From Phenylobacterium sp. (GTDB taxonomy: Bacteria > Pseudomonadota > Alphaproteobacteria > Caulobacterales > Caulobacteraceae): a stretch of 64,000 bases of DNA. This document shows positions 59,690 to 64,000 of this stretch, piece after piece. Positions within the stretch are counted from its first letter, which is position 1; every line of letters starts with the position of its first letter. A program made the translations under genes and the position numbers. Location: positions 1 to 64,000 of the forward strand of contig NZ_JAUSCJ010000012.1 of assembly GCF_030651185.1 (NCBI RefSeq), written 5' to 3'. The notes beneath the pieces were generated by a model. It saw only the letters and a program-made list of their open reading frames with translations. It was not told the origin of the DNA and searched no databases.

Positions 59690-60565
59690 ATGAAGGCGAT
59701 GGACTGGAACCATATTCGCGCGTTTCACGCCACGGCCGCCGCCGGATCGCTGTCGGCCGCGGCGCGGCAGCTGGGTCTGACCCAGCCCACCTTGTCGCGG
59801 CAGGTCCTGGCGCTGGAGGCCGACCTCGGGGTGACCCTGTTTGAACGGCGGGGCCGCAAGCTGGTTCTGAACCAGACCGGGATGGACCTGCTCGATCACA
59901 CGCGCATCATGGGTGAGGCGGCGGACACGCTCGTTCTCGCCGCCAGCGGCCGGGTGCAGGACACCGGCGGACGGGTCTGCATCTCCGCCACCGACACATA
60001 TGCGGCCTATGTTCTTCCCGAGATCGTCGCGCGCATCCGGTCAGAAGCGCCGCAGATCACGATCGCGATCGTCGCCTCCAACGAGATCAGCGATCTTCAC
60101 CGCGGGGAGGCCGACATCGCCATACGCCATGTGCGACCTGATCGCCCCGGCCTGGTGGGCCGGCATATCCGCGACACCGAGGCGGGGTTCTTCGCCTCCG
60201 AGGACTGGGTCGCCCGCAACGGCCTGCCCGAGCGTCCCGCCGATCTGGCCCGGGCGGAACTGATGGGCTTCGATGACCCCCGCTTCTCCGAGTTTCTGCG
60301 GGAGATCGGCATTCCGATCGCCACCGAGGATCTCCGGATCGTGTCGGAGGCCTCGGTGGTGATCTGGGAAATGGTCAAACGCGGGATGGGTGTGGCCGCG
60401 ATGATGCGCGAAGTCGCTGAGCGGACGACCGGCGTGGTCAATCTCTTGCCGGACATGGCGCCGATTCCGGTCCCGATCTGGCTGGTCACCCATCAGGAAC
60501 TGCAATCCAGCCCTCGCATCCGCCTGGTCCAGACGATCGTGGCCGAGGAGCTGGCCCGGATGTAG
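59690..60565 (+). CDS. LysR-family transcriptional regulator
   Basis: DNA-binding activator/repressor of 291 residues. The winged helix-turn-helix is at about 8-65 ('IRAFHATAAAGSLSAAARQLGLTQPTLSRQVLALEADLGVTLFERRGRKLVLNQTG'). The C-terminal substrate-binding domain (about 95-285) includes 'ISATDTYAAYVLPEIVARIR' and 'EADIAIRHVRPDRPGLVGRHI'. It is divergent from a SAM methyltransferase and probably controls it. The start at 59690 coincides with the end of the operator-like repeat; a second ATG at 59699 is possible. Confidence 0.93.
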   Translation: MKAMDWNHIRAFHATAAAGSLSAAARQLGLTQPTLSRQVLALEADLGVTLFERRGRKLVLNQTGMDLLDHTRIMGEAADTLVLAASGRVQDTGGRVCISATDTYAAYVLPEIVARIRSEAPQITIAIVASNEISDLHRGEADIAIRHVRPDRPGLVGRHIRDTEAGFFASEDWVARNGLPERPADLARAELMGFDDPRFSEFLREIGIPIATEDLRIVSEASVVIWEMVKRGMGVAAMMREVAERTTGVVNLLPDMAPIPVPIWLVTHQELQSSPRIRLVQTIVAEELARM

Positions 60566-60612
60566 GGGCGGGCCTTTCGGGTACGGCGCGCGGGATAGCC
60601 GCGCCGGCCGCC

Positions 60613-60643
60613 AACGCCTATGGAAGGTCATGGCCGTCGTCGA
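60613..60643 (+). repeat. Upstream copy of the ruvX leader (direct repeat)
   Basis: 31 bases identical at 30 positions to 61851-61881, which spans the ruvX ribosome-binding site GGAAGG and its first codons. The two copies flank the RTX gene. Confidence 0.8.
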
Positions 60644-60725
60644 TCTCCGACCCCGCCAGATCTCGTTCAAATCACGCCGTAGCCCCATCGTGGATGGAGC
60701 TAGTCACGCCGCCAAGCTCGTGTAG
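60630..60725 (+). CDS. Possible 31-residue small protein sharing the ruvX start
   Basis: ATG at 60630 is preceded by GGAAGG, exactly as at ruvX. The first five residues (MAVVD) match the ruvX product, and then the frame continues 'LRPRQISFKSRRSP' to a TAG at 60723. No homologue is recognised. It may be a remnant of a duplicated ruvX 5' end rather than a functional gene. Confidence 0.3.
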   Translation: MAVVDLRPRQISFKSRRSPIVDGASHAAKLV

Positions 60726-60755
60726 GTTGCGGCGCAGTCGGGTTCGGGGGGCGTC

Positions 60756-61796
60756 ATGGGCTACACAATCACCATCGCCACGCCGCTGCCGCTCGCGCTT
60801 CGCGAGACCGCGATAAGGCTACAGCCGGCGCCGGACGCCAACGGCCATTGGGATCAGAGCGCCGAGTTCCGCCCCCAGTCCAATATCGGGGCGAGCGACA
60901 TCTTCGCGATTCAGCTGACGGCCGGATCCAAGATCGAGATTTACAACCTGAACCTCTGGGTACGCCCCGGGGGGCTGGTTCTTTACGATCAGGACGGCGT
61001 GAGCCTGGCGCAGGATTCCGGCTCCCAGCCCTATTCCGAGGAACTGTCGGGTTTTGTGGCCCCCTATACGGGCCTCTACTTCATCAACGCCCTGTGGAGC
61101 CCGAACACGAAGCCCGGCGAGGCGCTGATCCGCGTTCGGGTCGACCTGCCCGGCGCACCCACCGAGGGCGACGATGATCTCGCCGGCCGGTCCATCGTCG
61201 GGGGTGGCGGAGACGACACCGTCACCGGAACGGTCTGGGACGATTTTCAGCGGGGCGGCGCGGGCGACGACCAGCTGTTCGGCGAAGCTGGCTTCGACGA
61301 CCTGCACGGAAACATGGGCGATGACACCGTCTATGGCGGGTACGGTTACGACTGGGTCGTTGGCGGCCAGGGAAACGATCTGCTGAATGGGGACGGGCCG
61401 TACAGCTATGGCCTGAGCGGAGATCTGGTTTTCGGCAATATGGGGGATGACACCCTGATCGGCTCGTATGGCGACGATCTGCTCCGCGGGGGCCAGAACA
61501 ACGACGAGCTCAAGGGGGATAGCGGCGCCGACTTTCTCTCCGGCGACCGGGGCGACGACACCCTGTCGGGGGGCGCCGGGCGGGACATCTTTCATACCTT
61601 CGCCGGGGCCGGCGTCGATCGGGTGCTGGATTTCTCGGTCGCCGAGGGCGACCGGGTCAAGTTCGAGCAGGCCGGCACGGCCTACGTCCTGCGCCAGGTC
61701 GGCGCCGATACGGTCATCGAGCTCGAAGGAACCCAGATGATCCTGGTGGGGGTCGAGGCTTCAACCTTGCCCGTCGGCTGGCTGATCTCGGGCTAG
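60756..61796 (+). CDS. RTX-type calcium-binding repeat protein
   Basis: Probable type I secreted protein of 346 residues without an N-terminal signal peptide. Residues of about 45-130 form a pre-peptidase-like beta domain ('ASDIFAIQLTAGSKIEIYNL' and 'PYTGLYFINALW'). About 145-285 carry RTX nonapeptide repeats of form G-G-x-G-x-D-x-U-x ('GGGGDDTVTG', 'GGAGDDQLFGEAG', 'GNMGDDTLIGSYGDDLLRGG', 'GDRGDDTLSGGAGRDIF'). A C-terminal 'VDRVLDFSVAEGDRVKF' block, common before type I secretion signals, follows. No type I transporter is beside it. It sits between two copies of the ruvX leader, which suggests insertion. Confidence 0.88.
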   Translation: MGYTITIATPLPLALRETAIRLQPAPDANGHWDQSAEFRPQSNIGASDIFAIQLTAGSKIEIYNLNLWVRPGGLVLYDQDGVSLAQDSGSQPYSEELSGFVAPYTGLYFINALWSPNTKPGEALIRVRVDLPGAPTEGDDDLAGRSIVGGGGDDTVTGTVWDDFQRGGAGDDQLFGEAGFDDLHGNMGDDTVYGGYGYDWVVGGQGNDLLNGDGPYSYGLSGDLVFGNMGDDTLIGSYGDDLLRGGQNNDELKGDSGADFLSGDRGDDTLSGGAGRDIFHTFAGAGVDRVLDFSVAEGDRVKFEQAGTAYVLRQVGADTVIELEGTQMILVGVEASTLPVGWLISG

Positions 61797-61850
61797 GCGT
61801 CGGTCCGGTAGCGGCCCGGCCAGCGTCACGGGTTGGCGGCGCGGGGCCCG

Positions 61851-61881
61851 AACGCCTATGGAAGGCCATGGCCGTCGTCGA
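61851..61881 (+). repeat. ruvX leader, partner of the direct repeat at 60613
   Basis: The sequence that holds the ruvX Shine-Dalgarno GGAAGG and start codon. It matches 60613-60643 with a single C/T difference. Confidence 0.8.
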
Positions 61882-62344
61882 CATCACAGACCTCCCCCCT
61901 CTCCTGCCCCGCTACGGCGCGCTCGTGGGGCTCGACCTGGGGGAGAAGACCATCGGGGTGGCGGTGTCGGACACCACGCGGATGGTGGCCAGCCCCCTGG
62001 AGCTGATCCGCAAGACCAAGTTCACCGACGACGCGGCGGCGCTGTTCAAGCTGATGGACGGGCGCGAGGTGGCTGGCATCGTCATCGGCCTGCCGGTGAA
62101 CATGGACGGGACCGAGGGGCCGCGCGCCCAGTCCAGCCGCGCCTTCGCCCGCAACCTGCTGCGCCTGCGCCCCGAGCTGGTGATCGTCTTCTGGGACGAG
62201 CGGATGAGCTCGATGGCCATCAACCGCTTCCTGATCGAGGAAGCCGACATCAACCGCGCACGCCGCGCCGAGGTGGTGGACAAGATGGCGGCGGGGTGGA
62301 TTTTGCAGGGGGCGTTGGAGCGGTTGCGGGGGTTGGGGGCCTAG
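61868..62344 (+). CDS. ruvX: Putative Holliday junction resolvase / pre-16S rRNA nuclease
   Basis: YqgF/RuvX RNase H-like nuclease of 158 residues, essential in many bacteria and assigned to 16S rRNA 5'-end maturation or to junction resolution. Motifs in order: 'VGLDLGEKTIGVAVSD' (first catalytic Asp), 'GIVIGLPVNMDGTEGPRAQSSRAFARNL', 'VIVFWDERMSSMAINRFLIE' (second acidic site) and 'VVDKMAAGWILQGAL'. The start is set by the GGAAGG ribosome-binding site. It precedes pyrB, with a palindromic element between. Confidence 0.93.
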   Translation: MAVVDITDLPPLLPRYGALVGLDLGEKTIGVAVSDTTRMVASPLELIRKTKFTDDAAALFKLMDGREVAGIVIGLPVNMDGTEGPRAQSSRAFARNLLRLRPELVIVFWDERMSSMAINRFLIEEADINRARRAEVVDKMAAGWILQGALERLRGLGA

Positions 62345-62396
62345 GCGCCCCCTCACTGATCCTGGAGTCGATCTCATCTCAAGTCGCACCGATGTC

Positions 62397-62556
62397 CCTT
62401 CTCCCCTTGCGGGAGAAGGTGGCCGGTCGGAGACCGGTCGGATGAGGGGTCGCACTCCCCTCTCCGCAAATCATCCAGCCGCCTAACCCGATAGGTCTAT
62501 CGACCCCTCATCCGACCCTGCTCCGCAGGGCCACCTTCTCCCGCAAGGGGAGAAGG
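62397..62556. repeat. 160-bp palindromic element between ruvX and pyrB
   Basis: Perfect 28-bp outer arms (62397-62424 and 62529-62556, containing CCTTCTCCCCTTGCGGGAGA and its complement) and 14-bp inner arms (62439-62452 with 62501-62514). It accounts for most of the 318-bp gap 62345-62662. Each outer arm also contains a small self-palindrome (TTCTCCC..GGGAGAA). The layout suggests a dispersed intergenic repeat rather than a simple terminator. Confidence 0.85.
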
Positions 62557-62662
62557 ACGCACCTAGCATTCGCGCTAGCGGCGCGCTTTCCGCCGCAGAC
62601 CTGTGGGCGAATAGGCGAGTTCGCTTGGCGCCGTGCGCGGCCTCCGTTACGACGCGCCTTTA

Positions 62663-63640
62663 ATGACAACTTTGCCCCCTGGTCTGAACGAGGTTCTTGG
62701 CAGAACCTTCCCGTTCCCGCGGCGACACTTCCTGTCGGTCACCGATTTGAACGAGGTGGAGGTGGCCAGCCTCCTCGACCTCGCCGACGGCTTTGTGTCG
62801 CTCAACCGCCAAACCTCCAAGAAGCTCGACCTGCTGAAGGGTCGGACGCTGATGAATCTGTTCTTCGAGAATTCGACGCGGACCCAGAGCTCCTTCGAGC
62901 TGGCCGGCAAGCGGCTGGGGGCCGATGTCGTGAACATGAGCCCGCGCTCGTCGTCGATCTCCAAGGGCGAGACCCTGATCGACACCGCCGTGACGCTCAA
63001 CGCCATGCAGCCGGACCTGCTGGTGGTGCGGCACGCCTCCTCCGGCGCGGCCAGCCTGCTGGCGCAGAAGGTCACCTGCTCGGTGATCAACGCCGGCGAC
63101 GGGCAGCACGAGCACCCGACCCAGGCGCTGCTGGACGCCCTGTCCATGCGGCGCGCCTTCGGGCGGATCGCGGGCCTGCGGGTCGCCATCTGCGGCGACG
63201 TCCTGCACAGCCGCGTGGCGCGGTCCAATGTCAGCCTGCTGCAGATGCTGGGCGCCGAGGTGCGGCTGGTGGGGCCGCCGACCCTGATGCCGGCGGCCGT
63301 CGACCGCTGGAAGGCGGAGGTGTTCCACAACATGCGCGAGGGCATCGAGGGCTGCGACGTGGTGATGATGCTGCGCCTGCAGCTGGAGCGCATGGACGGG
63401 GTGATGGCCCCGTCGCAGCGGGAGTATTTCCGGTTCTACGGGCTGGACCGCGAGAAGCTGGCCTGCGCCGCGCCGGGCGTCCGCGTCATGCATCCGGGCC
63501 CCATGAACCGGGGCGTGGAGATCGATTCCGACGTCGCCGACGACCTGACCGTCAGCCTGATCCAGGATCAGGTGGAGATGGGGGTGGCCGCGCGGATGGC
63601 GGTGCTGGCCTCCATGGCCGCGCGGCTGGACAACGCCTGA
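62663..63640 (+). CDS. pyrB: Aspartate carbamoyltransferase catalytic subunit
   Basis: Condenses carbamoyl phosphate with aspartate in pyrimidine synthesis. It has 325 residues. The carbamoyl-phosphate signature S71-T-R-T74 is in '[13 protein letters not shown]', and the aspartate side shows '[11 protein letters not shown]', 'HPTQALLDA' and '[10 protein letters not shown]', with '[11 protein letters not shown]' near the C-terminus. The ATG at 62663 is chosen over an in-frame ATG at 62633. No pyrI is adjacent. pyrC does not follow as it does in some relatives; instead a LOG-family gene overlaps its stop by one base. Confidence 0.96.
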   Translation: MTTLPPGLNEVLGRTFPFPRRHFLSVTDLNEVEVASLLDLADGFVSLNRQTSKKLDLLKGRTLMNLFFENSTRTQSSFELAGKRLGADVVNMSPRSSSISKGETLIDTAVTLNAMQPDLLVVRHASSGAASLLAQKVTCSVINAGDGQHEHPTQALLDALSMRRAFGRIAGLRVAICGDVLHSRVARSNVSLLQMLGAEVRLVGPPTLMPAAVDRWKAEVFHNMREGIEGCDVVMMLRLQLERMDGVMAPSQREYFRFYGLDREKLACAAPGVRVMHPGPMNRGVEIDSDVADDLTVSLIQDQVEMGVAARMAVLASMAARLDNA

Positions 63641-64000
63641 TGCGCGCGGTGGGGGTGTTCTGCGGCGCGAGCCCGGGCGGCGACCCGGCCTATATGGCCG
63701 CGGCGCGGGCAATGGGGGCGGCGATCGCCGGCCGGGGCCTGGCGCTGGTCTATGGCGGGGCCAAGGTCGGGCTGATGGGCGGCCTGGCCGACGCGGCCCT
63801 GGCGGCCGGGGGCGAGGTGTTCGGGGTGATGCCCGAGGCGCTGATGGACAAGGAGATCGCCCATACCGGCCTGACGCGGCTGGAGGTCGTGCCCTCCATG
63901 CACGAGCGCAAGGCGCGGATGGCGGAGCTGTCCGACGGCTTCGTCGCCCTGCCCGGCGGGGTGGGCACGATGGAAGAGATCTTCGAGATCTGGACCTGGG
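63640..64000 (+). CDS. LOG-family protein (cytokinin riboside 5'-monophosphate phosphoribohydrolase-like), 3' end outside window
   Basis: The ATG at 63640 shares a base with the pyrB stop. The visible 120 residues begin '[29 protein letters not shown]', with '[22 protein letters not shown]' and the signature '[12 protein letters not shown]' at about 106-117. These are the defining motifs of the LOG/TIGR00730 family, which hydrolyses nucleoside 5'-monophosphates at the glycosidic bond. The gene runs off the window. Its link with pyrB may reflect nucleotide salvage, by inference. Confidence 0.9.
   Translation, partial: MRAVGVFCGASPGGDPAYMAAARAMGAAIAGRGLALVYGGAKVGLMGGLADAALAAGGEVFGVMPEALMDKEIAHTGLTRLEVVPSMHERKARMAELSDGFVALPGGVGTMEEIFEIWTW

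Noticed and set aside
1..64000. CRISPR array, integrase, transposase or prophage genes
   Set aside because: No regularly spaced repeats and no recombinase or phage structural motifs were found. The patch at 56.6-58.9 kb has no att-like ends that I can see.

Overview
The window is a GC-rich alphaproteobacterial chromosome segment, most likely from a stalked or holdfast-forming member of the Caulobacterales (Caulobacter/Phenylobacterium-like). The main evidence is a complete holdfast polysaccharide cluster in the order hfsE-hfsF-hfsG-hfsH / hfsC-hfsB-hfsA / hfsD. Supporting signs are an EcfG-type (general stress response) sigma system, TonB-dependent uptake, gatCA and gatB loci, an Rsh-type (p)ppGpp enzyme and many 4-base ATGA/GTGA gene overlaps. 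Species cannot be fixed from the sequence alone.

Layout. 1-5.4 kb: a class A beta-lactamase cut by the window edge, the pyrE-pdxJ-acpS operon, a GNAT acetyltransferase, an EamA-like exporter and a TauD/TfdA dioxygenase. 5.8-11.4 kb: a TonB-dependent receptor followed by a very large Tat-exported PD40/amidohydrolase, probably a scavenging pair. 11.6-14.8 kb: rsh, rpoZ and folK. 14.8-18.2 kb: a NYN-domain protein, a family 5 uracil-DNA glycosylase, and a GNAT gene with smpB and dapA. 18.3-24.1 kb: a lytic transglycosylase, then a TetR-led ABC uptake operon (binding protein, FecCD permease, ATPase, small hydrolase). 24.3-33.4 kb: two RNA methyltransferases, hrpB, an amino-acid permease, a metallo-beta-lactamase-fold hydrolase, a two-component system and a KGG-repeat stress protein. 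33.4-36.4 kb: a fused EgtB-EgtD ergothioneine enzyme divergent from an ECF sigma factor, with an EcfG-type promoter facing each gene. 36.4-39.1 kb: a monoacylglycerol-lipase-like hydrolase, an oligopeptide-binding lipoprotein and tRNA-Ser(GCU). 39.3-48.6 kb: the holdfast cluster. 48.7-50.3 kb: a Sel1-like small protein and two RcnB-like periplasmic proteins. 50.5-56.6 kb: gatB, a small exported protein, gatA and gatC, and a hybrid sensor kinase. 56.6-58.9 kb: a compositionally distinct patch with a frameshifted PD-(D/E)XK-like gene and a DUF6326-like membrane protein. 58.9-64.0 kb: a methyltransferase divergent from a LysR regulator, an RTX protein, ruvX, pyrB and a LOG-family gene cut by the window end.

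The most interesting points are: (i) the single-chain EgtB-EgtD enzyme under a predicted general-stress promoter, sharing a divergent control region with a sigma gene that carries the same promoter type; (ii) the HfsB chain-length ATPase whose P-loop lysine is replaced; (iii) the RTX gene sitting between two near-identical 31-bp copies of the ruvX leader; (iv) the frameshifted nuclease-like gene in a foreign-looking patch; and (v) several long nested palindromic elements. No CRISPR array, transposase or phage gene was seen.
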